A DNA stretch of 64,000 nucleotides from Clostridia bacterium (GTDB lineage: Bacteria > Bacillota > Clostridia > Oscillospirales > Acutalibacteraceae), in assembly GCA_017507805.1 (NCBI GenBank), contig JAFWAC010000032.1, positions 36,825-100,824 of the forward strand, written 5' to 3'. Shown here in pieces: positions 37,311 to 46,116 of the stretch; the first letter of the stretch is position 1, and each line of letters starts with the position of its first letter. The translations under genes and the position numbers were made by a program. The notes under the pieces were generated by a model. It was not told where the DNA came from. It was given only the letters and a program-made list of their open reading frames with translations, and searched no databases.

Positions 37311-38255
37311 ATGGAAAATATTTTAAAAGAAGCCATTAACAGTAAAGGCAAAGCAAAAATTCTTATAGTTGGTGACAGCATCGGTGACGGTAGCTGTGCC
37401 ACAAAAAATAATAAATGGTCGTATTTGGTTGCTAATAAGCTAAAAAAGAAATACGCTTGTAACAACATATCCCTGACTAATATTTGCGTTGGCGGAACAG
37501 ACTCGCTTTTCGGATATCATACCTTGCGAAAACTGAGCGACAGAATGGTTTTTGATCTTGTATTTGTTTGTCACGGCGAAAATGACAAGCAGGAAACTTT
37601 TCCTTTTTATTATGAGGTGTTGCTTAGAAATATTCGCTTGAAACAGCCTGGAGCCGCTATTGTTTGCATATTAGAAAGCAGTCAGCGTGATTATACTCCT
37701 AAAATCAAAGCAATACAGACACTTGCCGAAAAATACGGTTGTGCCGTTGCAGACACAATAAAAGCTTTTTCCGAAAGCGGCAAGCCTTACGATATGCTCA
37801 GCTGTGACGGAGTTCATGTTAATGATCTTGGAGCTAAGGTCTATGCTGATGAGATATACCGTGTTGTAAACGATAGCTTAATTTCGCCCAAAGAACTACC
37901 TGAGCCTGGTGATGAAAGGGTAAAGGATTACGATTATTACCGTTTTATTCCCAGACAGGAAATGCAGTATAATTTAGCCGATTACCGCCTTAGAACAGTT
38001 GCCGCAAATATTATGGTTTCATACCTTCAGGCACCAAATGCCGAAGGCTTTACAGCTTGGCTTGACGGTGCACCTGTATTTGAGCAAAGCTTTAAGCATA
38101 ATTTTAATTTTGTATGGGAACGCATTTGCTGTGTTAATTGTGAAAACGGTGAAAAAACGGTAACTGTAACACTTGCGGATGAAACCGATGTTAATTTGCT
38201 TCTCGGTGTAATAATCACAGCGCCAACACCGGACGGAATATTGTTGGAGGGTTAA
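37311..38255 (+). CDS. SGNH/GDSL hydrolase (probable carbohydrate esterase)
   Basis: 314-residue cytosolic esterase-type protein. The SGNH blocks are visible: Ser in ILIVGDSIGDGS, Gly in GGTDSLFGYHTL, Asn in CHGENDKQ, and the Asp/His pair in SCDGVHVNDLG. Residues ~205-314 form an extra C-terminal beta-rich domain (YYRFIPRQEMQYNLADYRL) of unknown function. It is likely to remove O-acetyl groups from imported sugars, as expected for SGNH enzymes in such loci. It has a good AAAGGAG site and is 3 bases from the next gene. Confidence 0.83.
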   Translation: MENILKEAINSKGKAKILIVGDSIGDGSCATKNNKWSYLVANKLKKKYACNNISLTNICVGGTDSLFGYHTLRKLSDRMVFDLVFVCHGENDKQETFPFYYEVLLRNIRLKQPGAAIVCILESSQRDYTPKIKAIQTLAEKYGCAVADTIKAFSESGKPYDMLSCDGVHVNDLGAKVYADEIYRVVNDSLISPKELPEPGDERVKDYDYYRFIPRQEMQYNLADYRLRTVAANIMVSYLQAPNAEGFTAWLDGAPVFEQSFKHNFNFVWERICCVNCENGEKTVTVTLADETDVNLLLGVIITAPTPDGILLEG

Positions 38256-38258
38256 TAA

Positions 38259-39407
38259 ATGGATACTTATCAAATTATTCCAAAAGAATATGAAGTTTTA
38301 GGCGAATTACCTGATCCTTTTATATTTGATAACGGTAAAATAATAGAAAGCAAAAGCGAATGGCAGCTCAGGCGGAAAGAAATTTATAAAACCGCTGTAG
38401 AAATGCAGTACGGCACAATCCCTCCGAAGCCTGAATTTTTGGAATTTGAACCTTTGAGAGATACTTATTATGATTACTGTCCATATCTCGTTAAAACAGG
38501 CACAAGAGAAAATCCCTTAACCTTTACAATGATGCTCATAAGACCGTTGGGAGAAGGTCCGTTTCCTGTTGTGGTTGACGGTGATTTATGCTTCAAATAC
38601 CCCTACGATAAGGAATTCATAAGTCAGTTTGTTAATAACGGAATTGCTTTAGCCCTTTTCAATCGCACAGATTTTGCTCCCGATAGAAAAGCTTCGGGCA
38701 GAAACGGTCAGCTATATAATGCTTATCCGGAGTATACCTTCGGTGCTTTAGGCGCATGGGCTTGGGGTTATTCAAGGTGTGTCGATGTGTTGGAACAGCT
38801 CAAGTTTATCGATAAGGATTGTATTGCTTTTACCGGACACTCCCGCGGCGGAAAGGCGGCTATGCTTGCAGGCGTTTTGGATGAGCGCGCGGCTATTGTT
38901 AATCCAAATAATTCGGGCGCCGGCTCCTGTGGCTGTTATCGTGTGCATATGCTTGCCGACAGGACAGACGGTAAAGAGGAACGAAATGAGACTCTTAAGG
39001 ATTTAAGCGGAAATATCAGCTTTTGGATGGGACCGGAAATTCTTAAATATGCCGAGTGTGAACAAAACCTTCCGTTTGACGAGCATTTTTTAAAAGCACT
39101 TGTCGCACCGCGTGTACTGCTTATGACAGAAGCTGACGATGACATTTGGGCTAATCCAATTGGAAATTTCCAAACATCTCTTGCCGCTAAGGAGGTTTAC
39201 CGCTTCTTGGACGCTGAGGACAATATATTTTTGCATTTCAGAAAAGGAATACATTTCCATGCATTAGATGATTTGAAAACCTTAATTGCTGTTATAAAAC
39301 ATACCAAGTCGGGCGAAGCTTTGCCTGATGGCTTTGGGCGTGTGCCTATTTCTGATATTAAGCCTATATACAGTTGGAAATGTCCCGAAAAAAAGGAGGG
39401 CGAATAA
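38259..39407 (+). CDS. Alpha/beta hydrolase, CE15-like esterase
   Basis: 382-residue cytosolic alpha/beta hydrolase. The nucleophile elbow is FTGHSRGGKAAMLAG, with the helix AWAWGYSRCVDVLEQL before it and a C-terminal His in KGIHFHALDDL. The arrangement, including the Arg-Gly-Gly-Lys after the Ser and the Gly/Trp-rich approach, resembles CE15 glucuronoyl esterases and related acyl esterases. No signal peptide is seen, which is unusual for a wall-directed CE15. It is 3 bases after the SGNH gene and 3 bases before the next GH29-like gene, so the pair probably deacylates imported glycans. Substrate is inferred. Confidence 0.75.
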   Translation: MDTYQIIPKEYEVLGELPDPFIFDNGKIIESKSEWQLRRKEIYKTAVEMQYGTIPPKPEFLEFEPLRDTYYDYCPYLVKTGTRENPLTFTMMLIRPLGEGPFPVVVDGDLCFKYPYDKEFISQFVNNGIALALFNRTDFAPDRKASGRNGQLYNAYPEYTFGALGAWAWGYSRCVDVLEQLKFIDKDCIAFTGHSRGGKAAMLAGVLDERAAIVNPNNSGAGSCGCYRVHMLADRTDGKEERNETLKDLSGNISFWMGPEILKYAECEQNLPFDEHFLKALVAPRVLLMTEADDDIWANPIGNFQTSLAAKEVYRFLDAEDNIFLHFRKGIHFHALDDLKTLIAVIKHTKSGEALPDGFGRVPISDIKPIYSWKCPEKKEGE

Positions 39408-39410
39408 AAA

Positions 39411-40355
39411 ATGTCACAGGAGCTGTTAGATAATTTTCTGGCAAAAAAATGGGGTGTTTTTAACCATTACCTCAAACCTATGCAAAACGGCGAGCTCAAG
39501 GACCGCAATCCAAGCGGACGAATAACCGATTGGAATACCTGTGTTAATGAATTTGATACTGAAAAATTAGCATATAACCTTCATAAAATGGGTGCAGGCT
39601 ATTATATGATAACCTTAAATCAGGCAACAAGGTATATGTGTGCGCCCAATACTGCATTTGACAAGCTTATAGGCACAAAACCGGGTGAAGCATGCTCCTT
39701 GAGAGACCTTCCGGCCGATATTCATAAATCACTTTCGAAATATGGAATTGACCTTTTCCTTTATATGTGTTCAAACGGACCGTGGTTGGAAAAAGAATTA
39801 GACGGCAATGTTATTTTTCTTGATAATCCTCGCCGCCGTGTCAATGACGCTTATGTTGAAGCATGGGCTACGGTTATGCAGGAATATTCCGAACGCTATG
39901 GTGACAGGGTAAAAGGATGGTGGATTGACAGCTGCTATAAATCTGTCGGTTTTACAGATGACCATCTTAAAACATTCCATAAAGCTCTGAAAGCCGGTAA
40001 TCCCGATGCCTTGATTGCTTTTAATGTAAGAGGTACCACGCGTTATGGCAGAGGATGCTCTTTGGAGGAGTATGTATGCGGAGAGCTTAATGATTTTGAC
40101 AAGCTTCCTATTGACCGTTATGCTGACGGTGCACAAGGACACATTTTAGTACCCTTAGGCATATTACCCAAGTGGGCAGGCGGCGGAGCATGGGCTTTTC
40201 CGGGATGTTGCCGCAGTAAGGAGCATATCCTCAATTATATTCGCCGTGCAAATGAGATAGGCGTGCCTGTTAGTGTTGATATCGTGGTTTACCGTGATGG
40301 CTCCTTCCAGGCAGAACAACAGGAATTACTGACCTATATAGGTCATAATTTATAA
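39411..40355 (+). CDS. Cytosolic GH29-like protein, paralogue 4
   Basis: 314-residue GH29-like protein, close paralogue of the gene at 36342 (same opening VFNHYLKPMQNGELKDRNP and a 32-base identical stretch at 39525-39556). The nucleophile motif is GWWIDSCYKSVGF (Asp ~172). The histidine position reads ITLNQATRYMCAPN. No signal peptide is present. The start lies within the strong AAAAGGAGG after the esterase gene. The pair probably arose by local duplication, and sequence divergence may reflect two linkages or sugars. The binding protein gene follows 20 bases downstream. Confidence 0.82.
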   Translation: MSQELLDNFLAKKWGVFNHYLKPMQNGELKDRNPSGRITDWNTCVNEFDTEKLAYNLHKMGAGYYMITLNQATRYMCAPNTAFDKLIGTKPGEACSLRDLPADIHKSLSKYGIDLFLYMCSNGPWLEKELDGNVIFLDNPRRRVNDAYVEAWATVMQEYSERYGDRVKGWWIDSCYKSVGFTDDHLKTFHKALKAGNPDALIAFNVRGTTRYGRGCSLEEYVCGELNDFDKLPIDRYADGAQGHILVPLGILPKWAGGGAWAFPGCCRSKEHILNYIRRANEIGVPVSVDIVVYRDGSFQAEQQELLTYIGHNL

Positions 40356-40375
40356 AAAATTAAAGGAGAAAAATT

Positions 40376-41812
40376 ATGAAAACTTTATTAAAGCGTTTAG
40401 CTATCATTGTGCTGTGCTTAGCTTTGGCTTGTGTTGGTGCAGGCTGCGGAGCAAAAGACACCGGTTCGGACGGTAAGCCTGTAAGCGGTTCTGACGGCGA
40501 AACGGAAACAAAGGTAAGTCAGGAATTTCTTGACAGTCTTAAAGGAATGAGCATTAAAATCGCTTATCCTGACAAATGGCGTGTAGTAGGCGCAGACCCG
40601 ATTGCCGATGAATGGGCAATGAATGTTAACGAGGTTGCTAAGGAATTGGGTATTACCATAACCGAGGAATATCTTACTAACAAAGCAAACGGTGCAACCT
40701 TTGTAACCGAATGTCTTGCCGGTAATTATGCAGGTAATATTCTTGGTGTTCTTGGCGGTGCAGTTTTCACAGGTGTTCAGAGTAAGGCATGGGCTCCTCT
40801 TGATGATGCAATTAAAGAGGCGGGTATTAATTTGAATTCCAAATATTATGCTAAATATATGAACAAGTATAACAATGTTGATAACGGACAGTACGGTATA
40901 ACCTTTAACGGTGCCAATATGCAGGAATTCTTGGCATTATACTATAATGTTAATATGATTACTGTTGATAACAAGCTTGAAGATCCTCTTGACCTTTATA
41001 ACAAAGGTGAATGGAACTTTGATAAGTTCGAGGAGTACTGCAAAAAGCTTACTAAAACCGATGCTTCCGGTCAGATAAGTATATATGGCTGTCAGCTGAT
41101 GGCTAACGCAAGTATGCCTCACTTTATTATGGCAAACGGCGGAAGCATAGGTAAGCTTGACGAAAGCGGTAAGTGGTATCAAAGCCTTGCGGAAAGCAAG
41201 ACCATTAATGCGCTTAATTATCTTTACAAATGGTTATATCAGGATAGATGTATTTATGTTCCTACAGGTGCTTGGGGAACATCCTTTATTAACCTCTACG
41301 AGGGAACTGCCGCTATGACACTCGGTACATATTACTGTGCTACCAATGCTTATATGAAGCTTACAGACGAGGGTGGCTTGGGTATTGTTCCGTTGCCGTT
41401 AGGTCCTGACGGTGATAAGTCTGACCTTTTCAAAAACAATGGCGGGTCTGCTTATGTAATTCCTGCAGCTTACAAGGATGATGCGGCAAAATATGTTTAT
41501 GTTCTTGACAGAATAGCTGCTAAGTGGTATGATCGCTATGAGGCAGTTAATGCAAGACAGCTTGCCGCTGTGTTCTATGAGGATAAGTATTATGACCTTT
41601 ACAGCAAGCTTGCAAGCGGAGAAATGATTACAGGCTTCAATGAGGACTATTGCTGTCTCGTAAAGGATGGCTCCGGCTACAGTGCTACAATGCTTGGTAT
41701 TAATATGCAAAACGGTGTTTCACCTGCAACTGCTGTTGCAACCTTCTCAACTGCGATGCAAAACGAGCAAAACGATCTTCAGGGCGACAATCGTTGGACC
41801 GGATTTAACTAA
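40376..41812 (+). CDS. ABC sugar-binding lipoprotein
   Basis: 478-residue extracellular solute-binding protein. The signal peptide has a lipobox VGAGCGAK (Cys ~24), then a Gly/Ser/Asp-rich linker and the type 1 binding fold (MSIKIAYPDKWRVVG, WAPLDDAIKEAGIN, YGITFNGANMQEFLALYYN). It has the usual family length and, unlike the binding protein at 14354, carries no extra modules. It most likely feeds one of the two permease pairs upstream. GGAGAA precedes its ATG. A 44-base perfect palindrome follows the stop. Confidence 0.9.
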   Translation: MKTLLKRLAIIVLCLALACVGAGCGAKDTGSDGKPVSGSDGETETKVSQEFLDSLKGMSIKIAYPDKWRVVGADPIADEWAMNVNEVAKELGITITEEYLTNKANGATFVTECLAGNYAGNILGVLGGAVFTGVQSKAWAPLDDAIKEAGINLNSKYYAKYMNKYNNVDNGQYGITFNGANMQEFLALYYNVNMITVDNKLEDPLDLYNKGEWNFDKFEEYCKKLTKTDASGQISIYGCQLMANASMPHFIMANGGSIGKLDESGKWYQSLAESKTINALNYLYKWLYQDRCIYVPTGAWGTSFINLYEGTAAMTLGTYYCATNAYMKLTDEGGLGIVPLPLGPDGDKSDLFKNNGGSAYVIPAAYKDDAAKYVYVLDRIAAKWYDRYEAVNARQLAAVFYEDKYYDLYSKLASGEMITGFNEDYCCLVKDGSGYSATMLGINMQNGVSPATAVATFSTAMQNEQNDLQGDNRWTGFN

Positions 41813-41817
41813 CTTTA

Positions 41818-41861
41818 ATATTAAGCATAGTGCGGTAAATTTACCGCACTATGCTTAATAT
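41818..41861. repeat. 44-bp perfect palindrome
   Basis: Both arms are 22 bases with no loop (centre between 41839 and 41840), containing AAGCATAGTGCGGTAAA and its exact complement. There is no T-run after it. It may be a terminator with a poor tail, an mRNA stabiliser after the abundant binding-protein message, or a protein-binding site. Confidence 0.7.
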
Positions 41862-41885
41862 AAACTGTTTGTTTGAGGATTTACA

Positions 41886-43061
41886 ATGGGGAATAAAATT
41901 AAAACAGCTGTTATAGGTGTAGGGAATATGGGTACAGCGCATGCAAAAGCGCTGTTTTCAAATCAGGTTGCCGGCTTGGAGCTTTGCGCACTTTGTGACT
42001 GCGACATTTCAAGACACGATTTTTGTAAAACGGTTTTACCGCAAATTCCTTTGTTTAAAGATTGGAAAACTTTAATCGACAGCGGTATTGCAGAAGCAGT
42101 TATTATTGCAGTACCTCATAATTTGCATTGTGACATAGCTGAATATGCATTAAAAAGCAACTTGAATGTTGTTTTAGAAAAACCTGTGGATGTTTCTGTT
42201 TCTAAGGCTATAGCTTTGAACCGTGTTGCTCAAAAAAGCGACAAGGTTTTTGCAATGATGTTTAATCAACGAACCAATGAGCTTTATAGTAAGGCACGCA
42301 ATATCGTTAGAAGCGGCGCTTTGGGTGAGCTTAAACGAAGTGTCTGGATTATAACTAATTGGTACAGAACTCAGCAATACTATAATTCGGGCAATTGGCG
42401 CGCCTCGTGGGCAGGTGAAGGCGGTGGGGTTTTACTCAACCAAGCACCGCACAATCTTGATTTGTGGCAGTGGATATGCGGTATGCCGATTTCGGTTACC
42501 GGTTATTGTGATGTTGCAAAATATCATAACATTGAGGTTGAGGATGATGCTACGATATTTGTGCGCTATAAAAATGGCGCTACCGGTACATTTATAACAT
42601 CAACGGGTGAATATCCCGGTACAAACAGATTGGAAATTTCCGGCGATTTGGGCAAGATTGTTATTGAAAACGGTAAACTGAAATGGTGGAAGCTTAATAT
42701 GTCTGAACGGGAGTACTGTTTCAACGCCGATAATCCTAACTATAGTCTTAAATATGAATATAGTGAAATCAGTGCCGAAAAACCCGAAACTGCACATATA
42801 GGTATCCTGCAAAATTTTGCAAATGCTATTTTATATAACGAGGAATTAATTTCCCCCGGAACAGACGGCATTTTTGAATTATCCCTATCAAATGCGGCTT
42901 ATCTTTCCTCTTGGCAGGGTAATTTATCTGTAAATCTGCCGTTAGATTGTGCGGAATTTGACCGCATTTTAGCCGAAAAAATTAAAAATTCAAATTTAAA
43001 GAAATCAAGTCCTGACCACGAGGACGGTGAATACCTGCCTCGTTGGCATGTGCAGTGGTGA
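41886..43061 (+). CDS. Gfo/Idh/MocA-family oxidoreductase (second)
   Basis: 391-residue dehydrogenase-type protein with Rossmann motif AVIGVGNMGTAHAKAL, EKPVDVSVSKAIALN and the substrate-side motif NQAPHNLDLWQWICGMP. It resembles sugar dehydrogenases that act in the breakdown of uncommon sugars. It is only distantly similar to the family member at 32927. The CapA-like gene overlaps or abuts its stop. The cofactor is probably NAD(P); the substrate is unknown. Confidence 0.9.
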   Translation: MGNKIKTAVIGVGNMGTAHAKALFSNQVAGLELCALCDCDISRHDFCKTVLPQIPLFKDWKTLIDSGIAEAVIIAVPHNLHCDIAEYALKSNLNVVLEKPVDVSVSKAIALNRVAQKSDKVFAMMFNQRTNELYSKARNIVRSGALGELKRSVWIITNWYRTQQYYNSGNWRASWAGEGGGVLLNQAPHNLDLWQWICGMPISVTGYCDVAKYHNIEVEDDATIFVRYKNGATGTFITSTGEYPGTNRLEISGDLGKIVIENGKLKWWKLNMSEREYCFNADNPNYSLKYEYSEISAEKPETAHIGILQNFANAILYNEELISPGTDGIFELSLSNAAYLSSWQGNLSVNLPLDCAEFDRILAEKIKNSNLKKSSPDHEDGEYLPRWHVQW

Positions 43062-43066
43062 TTGTT

Positions 43067-44239
43067 ATGAAAATTTTATTTGCAGCCGATATGTGCTTTA
43101 ACCGATTCGAAAATTTGCCATCAAAATCTTTATTACATAGCTATTTTAATTCTGTTAAGCCTGTTTTTGAAACAACAGATTTCAGTATGCTTAATTTGGA
43201 ATGTGTCCTGTATGACGGTGACAATACCCCAATAATTAAAAGCGGTCCTGCGCTAAAAGCAGAAAGTGGATTTGTGGAAGCCTTAAGCTTTCTAAATGTG
43301 GATGTTGCAGGTCTTGCTAATAATCACACGGGCGATTATCGGGATGAAGCCATTTTTGATACCATAAACCTGCTTGCAAAAAATAATATTGCTTCAATCG
43401 GTGCAGGAGAGAATATAACACAGGCATATCTACCTTATGTTTTCGAAAAGGACGGTATTAAGGTTGCTGTGCTTGCAATTTGTGAAAACGAGTTTGGTGT
43501 TGCTGATAATGATAGGGCAGGGGTTGCAGGATTTAACCTTGTTCGCACTGCGAAAGCTATAAGAGAAGCTAAAGAAAGCGCAGATAGGGTAGTGGTATTC
43601 TTTCATGGCGGAAATGAAAATAACCCCTTTCCATCACCGGGAAAAACCGAATTATATCGCTATATAATCGATTTGGGCGCTGACGCATTTATTGGTATGC
43701 ACACTCACTGTCCACAAGGCTATGAAATTTATAACGGCAAGCCTATAGTTTATAGTATGGGTAACTTTTATTTTCCTGTAAAGGCTGAAGGTGCACGTGC
43801 CGATTTAAACAATAATTGGTATTTCGGTTATATGACAGAGCTTGATATAACTAAGGAGCAAATTAAAATAAATGTTCATCCATACCATTTTGGCAGTCTT
43901 GAAAATCCGACTATGGAGTTGTTGTCGGGCGACCGAAAAGAAAGCTTTATGAAATATCTTAACGATATTTCTGTTCCTATCTCCGATGCTGAGCAAATTA
44001 AGCATTTGTTTAATATTTGGTGTACTACCAGGGGCATCACCTATTCTGCTATGCTCAAATATTCTCATGATATGGAAAAGAACGGCGCTTCACTTTGCTG
44101 TCACATGAAAAACGATTTCAGTTGTGAAGCTCACAACGAGCTTGTAAGAAATACGCTTGATATGTGTTACTTTGATACGATTGAAAGATATTCTGCTTTG
44201 CAGGATGAAATCAATCAATATTGCGTTATAAAGCTTTAG
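43067..44239 (+). CDS. CapA-like metallophosphatase-fold protein
   Basis: 390-residue protein of the poly-gamma-glutamate capsule CapA family (calcineurin-like fold). Motifs are LFAADMCFNRFENL, the metal-binding SMLNLECVLYDGDN, VAGLANNHTGDYRDEA, FFHGGNENNPFPSPG and IGMHTHCPQGYE. CapA proteins in sugar loci are not necessarily capsule enzymes and may be hydrolases of unknown substrate. ATG 43067 is chosen; GTG 43058 would overlap the previous stop. No signal peptide or membrane helix is seen, unlike classic CapA, so a cytosolic role is likely. Last gene of the locus. Confidence 0.82.
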   Translation: MKILFAADMCFNRFENLPSKSLLHSYFNSVKPVFETTDFSMLNLECVLYDGDNTPIIKSGPALKAESGFVEALSFLNVDVAGLANNHTGDYRDEAIFDTINLLAKNNIASIGAGENITQAYLPYVFEKDGIKVAVLAICENEFGVADNDRAGVAGFNLVRTAKAIREAKESADRVVVFFHGGNENNPFPSPGKTELYRYIIDLGADAFIGMHTHCPQGYEIYNGKPIVYSMGNFYFPVKAEGARADLNNNWYFGYMTELDITKEQIKINVHPYHFGSLENPTMELLSGDRKESFMKYLNDISVPISDAEQIKHLFNIWCTTRGITYSAMLKYSHDMEKNGASLCCHMKNDFSCEAHNELVRNTLDMCYFDTIERYSALQDEINQYCVIKL

Positions 44240-44264
44240 CTATTACTCTACAATCATTATAACA

Positions 44265-44297
44265 AACCCCGATGTCTTTTTAAATGACATCGGGGTT
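44265..44297. terminator. Stem-loop at the convergent end of the glycan locus
   Basis: Arms AACCCCGATGTC and GACATCGGGGTT with a 9-base loop, between the convergent CapA-like and SDR genes. The T-tract is weak on both strands, but the stem is strong and the position fits a shared terminator. Confidence 0.75.
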
Positions 44298-44317
44298 GAC
44301 TAATATATGGTAGTGTT

Positions 44318-45052
44318 TTAAATCACAAATCCGCCGTTAATTCCTAATACTTGACCGGTTATGTAATCTGCTTTATCAGAAGCTAAAAATTCAATTGCGG
44401 CGGCGATTTCGTCTGCACTGCCCATACGACCTAAAGGAATTGTGCTGACAAAATCACTAAGCTCCTCAACCGTAAGATTAGAATTCATACTCGTTTCAAT
44501 AAGTCCGGGAGCAATGGCATTAACGGTTATACCGCTTGGAGCTAATTCCTTTGCTAACGCCTTTGTCAAACCAATAACACCTGCTTTGGCGGCGGAGTAA
44601 GCCACCTCACAGGAGGCACCAACCTGACCCCACATAGATGAAATATTGATTATTTTACCTGCCTGACGGCTAACCATTGAGGGAATAACAGATTTACAAC
44701 AGTTGAAAACTCCCTTTAGATTTACATCCATTATTCTGTCGAAATCTATTTCATCAGTATCGGTAATAAGCTCCTGATGTGCAATTCCCGCATTATTTAC
44801 AAGAATATCCAAGGAACCGAATTTGTAAAGGGTTTCTTTAACCATAAGCTCAACCTCAAGGCGATTGGCAACATTTGCCTTTTGAGTAATTACAGAGTAG
44901 CCGTTATCGGTTAAGGATTTGCAGAGTAGGGAAGCGGACTCGTATGAGTTGTTATAATTTATAACTACATTGTATCCCTTTTGCGCAAACAGAATTGCCG
45001 TTGCCGCACCGATTCCTTTCGAGGAACCTGTAATAAGAACAGTTTTTTTCAT
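44318..45052 (-). CDS. SDR-family oxidoreductase (FabG-like)
   Basis: 244-residue short-chain dehydrogenase with the NAD(P) motif TGSSKGIGAATAI, the NNAG structural motif (LVNNAGIAHQE), the catalytic Ser and Tyr-xxx-Lys in INISSMWG and VAYSAAKAGVIGL, and PGLIETSM. Start at 45052 is supported by GGAGAG 9 bases upstream; a longer start at 45106 has no such site. It is a single gene transcribed towards the glycan locus. It may be a 3-oxoacyl-ACP reductase or a sugar/alcohol dehydrogenase, and the context does not decide which. Confidence 0.88.
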   Translation of the reverse strand: MKKTVLITGSSKGIGAATAILFAQKGYNVVINYNNSYESASLLCKSLTDNGYSVITQKANVANRLEVELMVKETLYKFGSLDILVNNAGIAHQELITDTDEIDFDRIMDVNLKGVFNCCKSVIPSMVSRQAGKIINISSMWGQVGASCEVAYSAAKAGVIGLTKALAKELAPSGITVNAIAPGLIETSMNSNLTVEELSDFVSTIPLGRMGSADEIAAAIEFLASDKADYITGQVLGINGGFVI

Positions 45053-45136
45053 ATTAAGTCTCTCCGTGTAAAAAATCTTTTTTATTAGTATAACATATAT
45101 AGACAAAAAATTAAAGTATTATTTTACAATAAATTG

Positions 45137-45344
45137 GGTTGACATAAAAACAACATCGGCACATATAGTATGGTTTACATAATAGGTTTACATAATATTT
45201 AGGGTGAACAAAAATAATAGTTGACATAACTTTTGAAATGTTGTATAACTATATTACAGCTTAGTTCTATCTTGCTTTTGATAAGCCTTGCTTCAGTATT
45301 TTGGGGCGGCTGATTTTTTTCGCTATAAGAGTTAGTTTACATAA
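45137..45344 (+). repeat. Five copies of a GTTTACATAA-type repeat in a 411-base gene-free region
   Basis: The motif (A/G)GTT(T/G)ACATAA occurs at 45137-45147, 45172-45182, 45185-45195, 45219-45229 and 45334-45344, all in the same direction. It equals the XerD-binding half of Firmicutes dif sites, and two copies include the TTGACA -35 of predicted promoters. It lies directly upstream of the SpoIIM/Xer operon. No gene or RNA family that I recognise is in the rest of the region (45053-45463). Confidence 0.7.
45221..45249 (+). promoter_or_regulatory. Promoter of the SpoIIM/Xer unit
   Basis: TTGACA (45221-45226), 17-base spacer, TATAAC (45244-45249), about 215 bases before SpoIIM. The -35 lies inside the fourth GTTGACATAA repeat, so any factor binding the repeat would compete with polymerase. 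A second, weaker candidate begins with TTGACA at 45139. Confidence 0.6.
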
Positions 45345-45463
45345 CATCGTGTAAAATTCCATATTTTGTGTGATAGAAATATAATATCACTAAATATAGA
45401 AATAGTTTTCAGGAATATCTTGTCCTTTTTTTGCATAGTATTACTTGAACGGAGTGATGTTAA

Positions 45464-46096
45464 ATGCAAAAGGGAAAAGTAGTTAATTTAAGAAGCTGTA
45501 ATAAAATATTTGAATTTGCTGTTAAAAACAATTTCTTGATTTTGTTGACAACGGTTTTTATTATCGGTCTTTGTATCGGTGTGTTTACCTTCGGAAAGTA
45601 TGAGACTGTCTCGCTGTTTTCTGATTGGTATATTGAGGATATGATAAGTGAAAGGTCAAATGACGGATTTTTAAATATTGTTTTAAATTCTTTTATTGGT
45701 TCTGCAATGCTTCTTTTGCTTGTTTTCATATGCGGCTCGTCTTTTATGGGGGTTTTGTTAATTCCTTTGTTTGTGGGTCTTAAAAGCTTTTTACACGGCA
45801 GTATTGCCGCAATGCTTTATTCGGTTTATTCTTTAAAGGGAATTGCCTTTCATGCGGTTATAATTTTACCTGCTTCAATCATCGTTACAGTGGTATTGCT
45901 TATCTCAGCTAAAGAGGCTATGCGTTTTTCGGTTTTGCTGGCGCGTGTCACATTGCCGCAATCGGCACCGATAAATATTTCGTTAGAGTTTAAGGGATAT
46001 TGTGTAAAATTTTTAATTATTTCTGTCTTCGTTTTACTTTCGGCAGTTGTTGATGCCATAATATCTTGTAATTTTTTAAACAGCTTTACGCTGTGA
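45464..46096 (+). CDS. spoIIM: Stage II sporulation protein M-like membrane protein
   Basis: 210-residue integral membrane protein with about five helices, of the SpoIIM family. SpoIIM acts with SpoIIP and SpoIID in thinning septal peptidoglycan during engulfment of the forespore. The characteristic core ILNSFIGSAMLLLLVFICG...SSFMGVLLIPLFVGLKSFLHGS and the His/Gly-rich middle are present. ACGGAG precedes the ATG by 9 bases. Its stop almost overlaps a Xer recombinase gene, an arrangement common in sporulating Clostridia. Confidence 0.87.
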   Translation: MQKGKVVNLRSCNKIFEFAVKNNFLILLTTVFIIGLCIGVFTFGKYETVSLFSDWYIEDMISERSNDGFLNIVLNSFIGSAMLLLLVFICGSSFMGVLLIPLFVGLKSFLHGSIAAMLYSVYSLKGIAFHAVIILPASIIVTVVLLISAKEAMRFSVLLARVTLPQSAPINISLEFKGYCVKFLIISVFVLLSAVVDAIISCNFLNSFTL

Positions 46097-46116
46097 TTTT
46101 TTGTAGGGGGTGCAGT

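Noticed and set aside
45250-45463. Possible riboswitch or small RNA between promoter and SpoIIM
   Set aside because: No family consensus or strong stem-loop recognised. The length is notable, but structure prediction would be needed.
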